Source: Chiua virens
Taxonomy: Eukaryota > Basidiomycota > Agaricomycetes > Boletales > Boletaceae
Direction of reading: 5' to 3'
Assembly: GCA_019787685.1 (NCBI GenBank)
Contig: JAHNUO010000004.1
Coordinates: 2,571,602 to 2,635,601 of the forward strand
Length of the DNA stretch: 64,000 nt
The notes under the pieces are model-generated. The model ran no database searches. It was not told where the DNA came from and saw only the letters and a list, made by a program, of their open reading frames with translations. Within the stretch, counting starts at the first letter, position 1; each line of letters opens with the position of its first letter. Below, in pieces: positions 36,083-47,086 of this stretch. The translations under genes were made by a program, and so were the position numbers.

Positions 36083-36536
36083 ACTAAAGAACTTTCAGTC
36101 AGTTAACAGAAGTTGGATCAAAAAATCTCAATTAACATAAGTCAAGAAGACATTACAGTCGACTGTACTAACTTACCGTCGATAGATGGACTGGTAAAAC
36201 TCGTAATTATAAGGCTCTATTACGAGTTAGGCGCGATTGCGACACGAAGATCGGTGGCTGTGTCAGTCGGGGACGGTGGAAGTCATCACATAACTGCTTC
36301 GAATTTGCTTCACGACACAGCTTACAGGTAACCGACATGACTCGACTCGGTTCCCTAAGTAGGTAGGAACTCTCTACATGGGGAAAGTCCGATTTGAAAG
36401 GTACGTAGAAGCGCCTCAGGCGGATTTTAGAACATCTCTGCTTAACAGCATCCCTCTGGGCAAATGTGGTTGTTTTTATCATTCAACTGAGACTCTATGT
36501 AAAGAACGCGTCGATTCGAACGCGTACTGAGAACAC

Positions 36537-39150
36537 GTGACCAGCGGACGTGGATCACTATTTAAGGCGTTGTCAATGGCGATGTCGGAGTTGCAAATTA
36601 ATTTCAACATGACAAAGAGAAGCCAAAAATTGTCTCCAGTCCGGCGAGTGCGCTGTTGGCTGTCTACCGACAATCACCAGAATACTTTCGAAGTTCAGGT
36701 GAAGTTGACGGACACGTTCTCGACCCTCAAGGTTCTCGTAAAGGAGTCCAAGATCGAAGTGCTTGGCCAGGTGGATCTCAAAGATATCCGCCTCTATGCC
36801 GTTTCTAAAGCGCAGCTCGGGCCTTCCTTGGACTTAGTCAAAAAGAAAACCCTCAAATCACTAGATGACATAGGGGATTTCCAGATTGTTGTCATTGATG
36901 GATCTGGTGCGCTCTCTTTATGGTTATTCACTGCTGCGCTAACGACCTGTCCTAGTTGCAACCAGAATGAACCTAAGGTACTGGGTGTATGGTGATCAGT
37001 TGCACGTGGTGGATGGGGTCAGTGTCACGGGAGCCGATAACATTATATCGCTCCGGAGGGCACTGTGTAAAGATAACCCGGACTTCAATGCTGGGGCGCT
37101 GCGGTATATCTCCATCTATAAAGTCCCGCAGGCAATGGCCGATGGCAAAAACAATATTAGCTCCGTCAAACTATCGGAACTACAATCATGCGGACCCGAC
37201 GAGTACTTAGGACACCTTTTTAAAGACTTTGATCCTGACAGATATCTTCACATCGTAGTAGCCTGTACGTGATTAGTTTTTGATCCAGACTCCTTAATCT
37301 AATTAATCTTTACAGCTCTGACGTTCGAACAGCCTATTCAATGTTTCATTCGGGGGGCATGTCCTATTCCATTTCAAGTCAGGGTCCCAATGATAGACAC
37401 CGTCGATTCCATCCATACACGCATCCGTAATTCTGGTATCATCAGCGACACTATCCCCAAGGAATTCGATCTGTTCCAGATTCCCATATATGATGATGAT
37501 GACCAGCATACCCTTTCTGAGGTCCTTGGCGAGCTGGGATCTGGTCAAAAACTCGAAGGGAAACTGACATTGGAGAAGGTGTTCCTAGACGTCCCCCTGT
37601 CTAAGAAACTCAGCGTCGTTATCCAGTCGATCGCGCCCAGTAAGCTAAGTCAGCATAGTGTCAACTTGGACTCATTGTCCATAGAAACAGACAAAGCACC
37701 TCCATCAGTGCCTCAGCGCCCAAAGAATAGCAATCCGATCTCGATGGAGCGTCGCAAATTTTTGTCGACTCTCAAAAGCACGAGGCCGTCTCAAAGTGGT
37801 ACTCCGGCATCTTTTCGTTCTCGACAGCTCAGTCTAGACGAGCGTGGAGCCATTCCCTGTGGTCGTCCTAACTACATGGAGGAGGTCATCCCTCCAACGT
37901 TACTCAATCCTATTTTCGGCGAGTTTGTCGAGCAAGCCGGCACCCACGACCCGACGTATGAAGACAATGCATTTGTCACAGATCTCGCGAGAGCTATGTC
38001 GGATTTGTATATCAGCGAAGCCGAACGCGTTCAGAAGGTCCAAGACGTGCTAGCGGCCAGTGGCAAATTGAACCTCAAGAAACTGCCAGAAGCAAAAGGC
38101 TTATATCCAACGGACGGGGCTCTTAGTGTCAACGAACATCACTATGTGATCGCGGAATTCAAGAATGAAGTCGGGAGTTCATCATCGGAGGCCTACTTTC
38201 AATTGCTAGGATACTACACCGAGTCAACGAGAGAAACGGCTGTTAGATACCACAAGTCAACCCTCCCGTGCTTTCTTCTGGTCATGACCGGTATGTCTAT
38301 TGACTCTTTGCCTAGGGTCTCTGGGGAGCTGACCGTTTTATCCGTAGGCTCTCAGATGTGCATCTGCGCTGGCGTGTGGAACCTGCGCCCCTCAGCACAA
38401 CTCCTGGTAGATCCGATTGCGTTCCATTTTCATTCCTCCGATACACACATGCAAACCTCCATATCCCGTCGCCTAGCTTCCCTCCGAAGCGCCATCTTAA
38501 AGCTAAGGACGTACTACGAAGGCTTGCAAGAACCGACCCAGTCCTCTTCCCTCTCACAACTGTTTCCATACCCGATGAGCTACACGTGCAGACAGCATAA
38601 AGCAACCAGGACCTTCCGCTACGTGAGCCACCTGATCACTGACAAGCTGGTCTTCATCGGAGTCGGAAATGAAGACAACCGTCGCCTTTGTATCAAATTT
38701 GTGCGCTCTTATTCGACCAAGGCTCACGATATTCTTGCCGAGAAAGAAGGTGCACCAATGTTGTGGGGGTTTGAAAAGATTGCCGGTGGATGGTTCATGG
38801 CAGTGATGGACATGCTGGATGGGTATCAGCCACTACACGATGCCGCGAAGCCGATCCCCTCCACTGCTTGTGACAATATACTTACGACGGTGGGATTGTT
38901 GCACAAGAAAGGCTATGTCCATGGCGATATCCGCGACACGAACATTATGATATCCAATGACGGAGACTACATAAAGCTAATTGACTTCGACTGGGCAGGA
39001 AAGGATGGGGAGGCCAGATACCCGGCGTGTGTAAATTTCAAGGAGATACAACGACCGGCTGATGCCCGTGATGGACAACTGATCTGCAAGGCTCACGATG
39101 AAGATATGCTGCAGCAACTCATTGCCGCCATGAAGAATTCGTTAGCTTGA
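36537..39150 (+). CDS. Crinkler-type protein: three header domains, nuclease-like domain, kinase domain
   Basis: Crinkler (CRN/CR) proteins are modular effector/toxin-like proteins with a ubiquitin-like header and a C-terminal enzymatic domain. Three exons, 36537-36906, 36956-37264 and 37316-39150, join in frame through 49 and 51 bp introns (837 codons from the first in-frame ATG; 36609 is an alternative start). Three successive header-like units appear: the first around residues 40-120, ending FQIVVI; the second beginning LRYWVYGDQLHVVDGVSV and ending DRYLHIVVA; the third beginning IQCFIRGACPIPFQVRVP and ending KLSVVIQSI. Then a region with an AEFKNE motif about 38150 and GALSVNEHH before it, resembling the E-x-K core of restriction-endonuclease-like domains, and a C-terminal kinase domain with GYVHGDIRDTNIM (catalytic loop, HGD in place of HRD) and IKLIDFDWAG (DFD). 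No secretion signal is visible. No frame damage. Confidence 0.75.
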
Positions 39151-39567
39151 TCATTCTGTACACTACAGAGTTATAGTACTTATGTCGGAAAACTTATGAG
39201 TGATACGCATTGGCTGCGGTGTGGCCGATAGCCCTGCAAAGAAAGCAACAGAACCAATTCATGTAGTCAACCGGAATGGGTAGTTGATGGCATCGCAGCA
39301 GCGCAGCGATTGCAAATCTCATTGTGCTCTGTTCAAATCCCGTGACGATCTCGTCGTAGTATGCACGTGACACTTGTTTCTCACAATCTAAGGGCTGTTA
39401 GGAATCTACTGGTGCATTCTTGTTTTACGTTAGCAATCTGAGATTGGTGTACTCGACTGACAGACACGACCAGGATTTGGAAGCAGAATACCCAAGACAA
39501 TGTCACAAGCATGTACACGAACAGGCGCAAACCAATGACCTACAGCCTTTCCTTGACCCACCCTGTT
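39151..39567. other. Short intergenic between convergent genes
   Basis: Lies between the convergent ends of the Crinkler-kinase and CDC73 genes. It contains a tRNA-like fragment (listed separately) and nothing else that I can support. Confidence 0.4.
39281..39357 (+). ncRNA. tRNA-Cys-like relic or SINE head
   Basis: GCGATTGCAAATCT resembles a tRNA-Cys (GCA) anticodon arm, preceded by a D-arm-like GGCATCGCAGCAGCGC and followed at normal spacing by a T-loop-like GTTCAAATCCC. The anticodon stem has only three of five pairs, the T stem about two, and no acceptor stem can be formed, so it is not a working tRNA. Confidence 0.3.
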
Positions 39568-41196
39568 CATGACCTGAGCAACCACGGTTTGTTGGCGAGC
39601 GTCCAATCGTCAATGATTTCCAAAAGTGAGCTACCACCGATTTGTCGACGTATCTTCGGTTGGGATCAATCTGGCACCCCAATGCCAGTGAATCATCACC
39701 GGCAGGGGCAAGTAAAAAACCTACCTTAAGTTCCGTCACGTTCCAGTCCTTGATTCTGGCGTTGGGCGGGTCGTTTGCCCATGTAAAGTAGATCCCCTTG
39801 ACTGTCCGCCGATGAGCTCGAGCACGTCATGAAGGTAAGGACGCACCGTGATGAAACAGGGTGCGCGGTTCGTTCCACTTGTACGGCCTGAATTACCAGG
39901 CCTGGCCGGTAGTCATGACACAGATGACTCTCTCCCATGCGTCTGCCCCAAATTTCTGAAGGGCGTCGGTGCTGTCGACGATGAAGTAACGCTGTACGGT
40001 GCTGGATGCAGAACCGTGTGCAGCGGCAGTGGCGGTGGAGGCGGTGGAGGAAAAGGCAGCCGCGGACGCGGTAGGTGGGTCGCGATGGCAATCGATGTGG
40101 AGAAGGTCTTCGGCGCAGGGATTGCCTGCTGCTGCAACGCGTTCGCGTGCGGAAGTCGACGGTTCAAATCTGGGTGTATTGTGAGGCTTGCGAGCAGCAT
40201 GATCCGTACAGGGAAGCGCAATGTGACTTACACTGCTTCTTGCAAGAACCGCTTGACATTGTGCATCGTGATCAATGCGGTGGGCGATGATGAGATCCTG
40301 ATGATCGGAAACATGTTTTCTGAGTACGGGTGAGCCAGTTGGAAGGTAAGGTGTCGGTATGGAGACGTACTCACTTTACGCGCTTGCATGGGTGGACCAG
40401 TCGACGGTGCAGACGCAGACGCACTCCCGGGTTTGACATTTCGGTGCTTTTTCAAGCGGTCAGTGAAGCTCGCGTGTACCGTAGAAAAGTTCTAAGTATT
40501 GAATGAGTGCCTGGGGATCTGAAAGGAAGAAGGAACGTGCGTTGGGTTTTGTGCCCCTCAAGACAGTGTTTCTGTCTTGCAGCTCGATCTCATTTTGTTT
40601 TATTCGCTTGACGACTTCAAGGTCTTGCACGTCGGTCACATAGCGCCGCTTTCCAGGCGACGTGGTGTCGGTAGCATGTGAATGCGATGTATGCTTGAGT
40701 GTAGTTGAAGGTACAGTGCCTGCTCGACGGGGCGGCATACCAGGTGGTGTCGTCGACTCTGTCCACAACCGCAGCTGTGAACGACAGTTGAATGACAGAC
40801 AGCAAATCGATCACTTACCGGTCACCAGCGGTCTTATCCGCTCCAAGTCTGCGACCTTGCCCTCCAACCACTGCACGAGGCTCTTCCGCCCTGTCACGCT
40901 CACGAACCCGACGGTCAACCCATTCTCGTGCGCTTGTCGCATGTATTCAGCACCGGGTGCATCACGGGACAGCCAGGCGAGATAGACGGCCTCGAGAGTG
41001 TATACATCAGCAGCCGACGACGAGGTGGAGACGCCTGGTTTAGTGTAGCGGGTTGGGGGCGATTTTGGGAGGATGTGGAGAGGTGTGTCGCTGCAAGGAG
41101 GGTCGAGACAGGTTGACCTTGGGCGAGGTATGTGATGGGTGTTTTGGATTTGATGGCGTGTCTAAGGGCGAGGAGAGGGTTTCCAGTGTAATCCAT
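39568..41196 (-). pseudogene. CDC73: CDC73, Paf1 complex subunit, with frameshifts
   Basis: Cdc73 is a subunit of the Paf1 complex that rides with RNA polymerase II. From 41196: LLALRHAIKSKTPITYL, then in another frame DVYTLEAVYLAWLSRDAPG and TVGFVSVTGRKSLVQWLEG, then RRYVTDVQDLEVVKRIKQNEIEL and DRNTVLRGTKP. The C-terminal Ras-like domain begins FPIIRISSSPTALITMHNV, includes DSTDALQKFGADAWE-type sequence, and ends after YVDKSVVAHFWK and a shifted IIDDWTLANKPWL with its stop at 39570-39568. Two apparent single-base deletions, near 41080 and near 39617, break an otherwise recognisable full-length gene. They are either real lesions or sequencing errors in homopolymers. The convergent neighbour is the Crinkler-kinase. 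Confidence 0.8.
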
Positions 41197-41315
41197 GTTG
41201 TTGATTCAATGCAAATGTGGTGGTCATTCGAGAACGGTAACAGGTTGAATTATTTGGGTATATTTGGGCTACACCAAACATGGCACTATCCTAATTGACA
41301 TCCATTTATTACTGA

Positions 41316-42441
41316 TATGCCACCTGCTCGCCTCCCCCAGCTAAAGATGCTAAATTAGAATACGATCCCAGCGCCCTCAGTGCATACGACGTCTGTCTCG
41401 CACTCGAAGACAAGAGTACTACCGACGAGGATTGCATGCATGCGCGCATACTGGCTACTTGATTCTCCACGCCCCCTCGGGTTCCACAACCGCGCTGGCC
41501 GAGATCGTTGGAGCAATTCACTCCTGCTCTCAAGACGATCAGAACCTGCTCAATTTTGGAAAGTGCTTTCGTCTATGGTTCATTCTTCCATGTAGGTTCC
41601 GTGTCAGCCTCGCTGGGCGAGGAAGTTCGTTTTTGACCTCTTACTCAGTCAAGAAGGCCAAAGGGCGGACGCCAGCACCATCAGATCACCCCAGTCGTCC
41701 ATATTTCGACAGGCTGAAGGAGGATCCGAAGGCAACGATTACAGAGGCACCGAAGGATCATAGACAAGCAAAAGCCCAGGTTGGTCGTGTATCAGTAGCA
41801 TGTATCGACTAAACTGCGCTTCAAATCGCAGGCTCTTATCCGAGATCATTATCAGTGTGTGGCAACTGGACAATACGACCTGATAGCACACAAGGAATCG
41901 ATTGTTGATGTCGAAACGATTGCGGCTGCAGGCACTCCGGTGCACACGGAGTTGGCCCACATTTTACCGGAGTCTACTTATTTCGGCATATCTAACACAC
42001 GCGGGAGCTCCCCGGAAAAGGTAACTCTTTGCATTTTGGCGCTGTTGCGACGTTCATCTGCCCTAGAAGGACTACTCTGCCTCAGTTTTGGCCGTCATGC
42101 AGCGTTTCGGCTACGATGTAGAAAAGGTGAATGGAGCAAAAGTGCACTCCCTCTACAATGTCATGACGATGGAGAAGAATGTTTACGATTGGTTTGATCG
42201 TCTGGAAATGTGGTTTGAGAGCACGGTGCGTAGCAGGTGGTCATGGTCAATATATTATGTAGTCCTTAACATCTCTGAATACCAGGATGTCGTGAATCGC
42301 TATCGTGTACGAACTCTCTGGCCAGAGTTCAAGGCACCAAGAGCGGAAGTGACATTCACATCACCGAATTCTGTTATATACCCCGTCCTTTCTCCTCAGC
42401 TCCTCGCCTTGCACGCCGCTTGTGCACATTCCGGACAATAG
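41316..42441 (+). pseudogene. HNH-endonuclease-domain protein, one frame change
   Basis: The C-terminal half holds an HNH_2-type domain common in Agaricomycetes: LIRDHYQCVATGQYD, HTELAHILPES (His of the beta-beta-alpha metal fold), VLAVMQRFGYDV, VHSLYNVMTMEKNVYDWFDRL (Asn and following residues) and a C-terminal YPVLSPQLLALHAACAHSG. Introns are visible near 41773-41830, 42021-42080 and 42222-42290. The N-terminal part reads AYDVCLALEDKSTTDEDC and then must shift frame near 41450 to continue as GYLILHAPSGSTTALAEIV, as if one G were lost; without this the gene would be open. The start is uncertain. Members may be nucleases or only DNA/RNA-binding; the substrate is unknown. Confidence 0.7.
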
Positions 42442-42897
42442 ACAAACGTCATTAGGTAATGCGCTACACATTTTCTTTTAGAAAGTCTGCAGCCCGAGTC
42501 GTCAAGCAATGCCGTTACTATTCAGAATCGTCCCCATCGGATTAGGGAGTGGGTAACTTTGTGGTTGGTGAATAATCGAATACGCAAGTTATTACTGTCG
42601 TGGTCGTATGAACTAATTCGCTGGGTGTATGTACGCAAGTAGATGATAAATCCATGATAAATGTAAAGCGTTTCTATTCTATTCATTCTTCCCTCGTTTT
42701 TTGGTACCGAGTGACCATGATACTTTGACACGAGTATAAAGGAATCCGAGGATTTCGATATATCCGCACGTGAGTATATTTTGTTGATGATGAGCTACGA
42801 TGTGAAAGCTGGCGATATCAAACGAAACAGGGGCCACGGATGAATCTTTTCTTGTTGGCCGTCGATATGTATTTCTCGGCTCCAGGCCAACCGAGAT
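42442..42897. other. Intergenic, no gene seen
   Basis: AT-rich 450 bp between the convergent ends of the HNH gene and the membrane-protein gene. No feature supported. Confidence 0.4.
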
Positions 42898-44103
42898 CTA
42901 GACTTGTTCTACCTCAGGCTGGAATTCGTGCGTGGACGAGTTAGTAAAGCCTTTTCTGTCCGAATCCGAATTGTTATCATTCCCCGAGGAGAATTTCGTG
43001 GCCTTGAAGACATCCGGCGCTTGGTGTGCACTACTCCGTGCATGCAGAGTTTCCGACGCGAAATGTATTGTGCTCAATGTGCCATTCCTATACCCGTCCG
43101 TCCCGAACGAGATTCCACGCGCGATATGATAGATGATCAACGAGGGTGCAATGACCTGAAGACCAGCAACCAGACATGAAAACGTGAGCCTGAGTAAGTC
43201 GCCCTCCACGGTAACCACAGTGAGCGAGGCAACGACACCCACCTGGATGTTTCCCAACACTGGAAAAAGAGGTTAAGAAGCGGACTGTTGGTCGTGAACA
43301 TCGCCAACGTGATGATGACGAACACTGTATACAACGCCGCGCTCTCGAGGGTCACGGCCAGATAACTGAGATAAATTGACCCTGCTCCGGCCTGTGAAAT
43401 AGTGCGTCGGTATAGCAAGAGACGTGCGCTGATGATCACGGACGTGGTCATATTCATTGCGACGGAACACGAGAAGGCGGCGGTGCCGGCCTCTTGGACG
43501 CGTTGTGTACTGTAGACGGCACCAGGTACGGAGTCGACCACGAGCCAGGCAATGGAAGCACCAAAGGTGGCAAGGTATATCAATGCTGGAAAGACGACCA
43601 TGCGTTTATTGCCCATACAGACGGCATAGCATCTATAGAACTGATCCTCGCTTCAGCACCGTGTGTATGCAGCTGGAAAAGAGTACGCACAAAAAAAGCG
43701 TCAGAGGCTAAGGTATTGACGAGGAATGCAGCATCGCAGACGAGGGCATTCCAAGAGAATAGTTGATCTGGCCCATTATGGCTGTATAACCCGAATAGCC
43801 CCCAAAGGTCTCCTGGTTCGCTGTACAGCGAAATGATCAGATACAACGTACTGATCACGAGTTGGAAGAGGGTAAAGGCCAGGAGAATTCTGAATCTCTT
43901 TTCACGAAGGAGACTCAAGTTTACTCCTGCAATGGTGACGTAAATACCTACGGACGAGGCATAAGTAAGGGATGGAAAGGGAACAAGATACGGGAAGGGG
44001 TACCCCAGAGGATGCAACCCAATGCATTAGCCTCGAATCCAATGGTGTATTGATTCAAGAGCTCGACGGGCGGGAACAGGGGTTGAGTCTTGTTCCCAGA
44101 CAT
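42898..44103 (-). CDS. Polytopic (about seven-helix) membrane protein
   Basis: Start chosen at ATG 44103 (MSGNKTQPLFPPVELL). Spliced exons give successive hydrophobic segments: TIGFEANALGCILWG, ILLAFTLFQLVISTLYLIIS, FSWNALVCDAAFLVNTLASD, MVVFPALIYLATFGASIAWLV, AAFSCSVAMNMTTSVIISARLL, SIYLSYLAVTLESAALYTVFV and VIAPSLIIYHIARG, followed by a polar cytoplasmic tail (KFSSGNDNNSDSDRKG). This layout is that of the seven-transmembrane proteins of unknown role that are abundant in Agaricomycetes. Introns lie near 43990-44050, 43580-43640 and 43170-43270. No stop breaks the chain I followed. It is not recognisable as a pheromone receptor. Confidence 0.65.
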
Positions 44104-46100
44104 TGTGATTACAGGGAGTACCTGAGATGTCCTAAAGGAAATAACGGGATATAGAGGGAGAGATGTCGGGTATGTAAAGCCGGACATTTACATTAGTACT
44201 GCCACTTATCGAATGCCTTGCGCATGGCGATGTAATCACATCGCAATTCTGATCATCGCGCCTGGTCACTGACCAGTACAGTACCCAGACTAGATATAGG
44301 GCCGAAAGTCAGCTAGCACCACATTATCGACGCAAGGTTGTCGACCGGACGTCGAGTCGCAGAATTACAAGTACAAAGTCCAAACTTGGATCAACCATTT
44401 GCAGATAGCGACTCGGAAAGCTGCCACGAAACAACCGTACCTTTTTTTTCCATTCCATTCGTCCTCCCTCCAGCCTCAAGTTTCCCTTTTTTGATCCTCC
44501 TAAACAAGTTCGAAGCCATCATGATCATCAAAGTGACCTGACTCGGAAGCGAAAGGATACGAGTGGTTCCGAAACATCATATCCGATTCAGAGGATGGTG
44601 AGTGAATTCTGTTGATGGTAATTGCGAGAGGAACGAAAGTTGAGAAGCAGTGGCGCCGCCACAATACCTCCGTAGAGAGTCCGAGTCCGTCTCAGGCTCT
44701 CAACGTGCGGCATCGCGCGTATAAGGTTGGTTGGGAGATGTAACTCAGTGAGTGCGTAGACGCTCTTGTATTTTCTTTCTGCCTCGACGTCATCCATGCA
44801 GTTACAGCTGGTTTCCGACTTGTGCTTTTCAAACATTTTTCACCGTGTCGCTCATCCTCTTGACGTGCACGACGGTCGCACATGCTGTCGGTGAGTCCAC
44901 CTCGGAACGCGCCACTATTTTCCCTCGTGACATCCAACACAGTGCAGCCATCAACCCAGAAATTGCACGTACGGCCGTCGACAGAGATACGTCTGCTTTA
45001 CTCGAATGAAACAAACTGGAAGTCTCACTCGTTCTGATGACTTGAAAGACCGTCTCCGGCTCTCGAAACAGAGGATGTCCAAGGAGAATTGCTTGGTGCC
45101 TCTAAGCGTGAGTCGCGGCTCCCGGAGGTTTCATCTTGGCACTAACGATCTGGATTCGATATAGGGGATTCCGAAAGGAGTTGGTTGGTCTCTCTGAGCG
45201 TGAGTCGCGTTGATCTCAGGCTGTTTGTTTGAAGCTCCCGACTGATGGATTGTGCGTGACAGAGGAGACAAAATGAGGTCAGGCGGTTCTAAGTGGCAGA
45301 CCTCTGGAGATGAGTCACCGTGGGTCTGAAGATGGCATAGGGATGTCTGGCGTGCTCACGCTGAGAGGCATACCCCCTTTTCACGGAATCTATCGTGCTC
45401 CCACCCCGGTATATTTGTGTACGGAAGACAGACTATTTATACATGTTGTGAGAGTACCGGGATATCTGTGGGTCTTGCATCAACTTGAACCTGTGTCGAA
45501 AGTTTCTCCTCGTTGACCTACTAGGTCGGTGTGAAAAGGATAACTTAATTTGTTTTCCTGTAATCGTGAGAGGACGCGGCCGTACTTCCCCTAACCTCAC
45601 CTGGCTGTGACCGACTTCGCCCAAGAGCCCCCGGGGGCCCCAAACCCACCCGTCTGAATGAGACTGCGAACGAGACTTTCGGCTGCGCGCGACAGCCAGT
45701 CGGAAGAGACGAACGTGGTGCTCTCCTGAGGCCCCCCCACCCAGCAGTCCGCTTGGTCCTGCATTACAGTGCAAAGAGGCCTAGGGCTGTTGTCGTTCAA
45801 TGGAGCGTGTCGAACCACCGTCGGCCGTGTTGGAGGCATTGGCTTCCAAAATGCAGCAGGGGTGAAGCAACTGGTTCCTTTGGAGGTTGCACCGAATCCG
45901 ACGGTAAGTGTGTCTGTCCGAACAGTAGTAGACTTGAGGACTCTTACTGTTCCTTCCAGGTGGCGATCTTGTGCGTCCTCGTTGACGTGGTGGAATTCTG
46001 CTGGTGGATAGAACGTCTGGCATAACGGCATGGGTGGTGCTGGTATGTTTTCTTTGGTCTTATCCTTAACACGGCGCCATTAATTGCTGAACGCGTCTCA
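44104..46100. other. Two kilobases without a supported gene
   Basis: Only short overlapping frames on both strands. One at 44752-45009 has a hydrophobic stretch (FFTVSLILLTCTTVAHAV) that could be a signal peptide, but nothing supports a gene. The composition resembles worn intergenic DNA. Confidence 0.4.
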
Positions 46101-46720
46101 CACCACGGGCACGGTCGAGTATGTTGGTACAACTTAGCATATACAAATTTATCAACAAATTTCGCCTGGGAAACAAACTCGATCGACAATAAATATTGAA
46201 AAACGTATTCGGAAAATATATTTGAATCTGATAGCGAAACTGAGGCTTCCAAAAGAGGATAAATAATAGTGCTAAACTCGGTTTGATAATCCAAGTCTGG
46301 GCATGATAAGAGTACTTATTCTAACTGCTTTTACTAAATATGAGCATCAAACTTATTTTATAAACAGATTCCACCTCAGTTACAGCAACATACCCTTACT
46401 GTCGTCACTAGCCAAGAATATGTTTCTCTAACCAAGGCGGAATCTGTTCATAAAATAAGTTTTGTAATTATACTTAATAAAAATAGTTAGAATAAGTACT
46501 CTTATCATACCCAAACTTGGATTATCAAACCGAGTTTGAATAATTTCGGCGCTATTATTCTTTCTCTTTTGGAAGCCTTAGTTTTGCCATCAAAGTTAAA
46601 TACATTTTCTAAATATGTCTTTGAATATTTATTGCGAACTGAACTTGTTTCCGAGGCGGAATTTGTTGATAAATTTGCATACGCTAAGTGGTATGAACAT
46701 ACTTGACTGTGCCCGTGGTG
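46101..46720. mobile_element. Foldback/MITE-like element with about 275 bp terminal inverted repeats
   Basis: The ends are CACCACGGGCAC and GTGCCCGTGGTG. The left arm (about 46101-46372) and right arm (about 46438-46720) are inverted copies with scattered differences; matched blocks include the AATAAATATT region, TTTTGGAAGCCT, GGATTATCAAACCGAG and the ATAAGTACTC region. A unique centre of about 65 bp lies between. TCA flanks both ends directly, a possible 3 bp target duplication. AT-rich, no open frame, so it is non-autonomous. The arms are too diverged for a recent insertion. Confidence 0.85.
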
Positions 46721-47086
46721 TCAGGGTTCAACTTCCGAGTCTTTTCTCTGATAACCCTCCTTTGGACACTGGGCCGTGAGAACTTGAGCCATTGTGGCCC
46801 TCGACTCAGGGCTCAAGCTTTTTTCCATGCAGCCGCTACACGCGGCACCCGAACTTTTGTCGAAATGGTTGCCCTGAGTACTTGTCTTTTTCCCGCTAGT
46901 GATGCGAGTGCACTGAGTTCTAATACTTGAGCCTCGTACAGCGCTGATCGAACGACAAGCCCACTACTTTCCCGTCTGATCACTTTGCCCTCTCGTCTAG
47001 TCAACCATTGCAAATCTCCAACCTCAACCCATTGTCTAACTTATCCTTATTGGCGTATATTCACGAACCTCTCTATAATCTCAACG
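46721..47086. other. Upstream region of the PKS fragment
   Basis: About 370 bp between the foldback element and the ketosynthase start. No feature supported; a CT-rich stretch precedes the start codon as in many fungal promoters. Confidence 0.35.

Noticed and set aside
39913..40221. Pro-rich minus-strand frame at the CDC73 locus
   Set aside because: It is an out-of-frame reading of CDC73 exon and intron sequence.
43137..44103. Pheromone receptor as identity of the seven-helix protein
   Set aside because: The helices and loops do not show the sequence pattern of Ste3-type receptors; no homeodomain or pheromone-precursor gene lies nearby.
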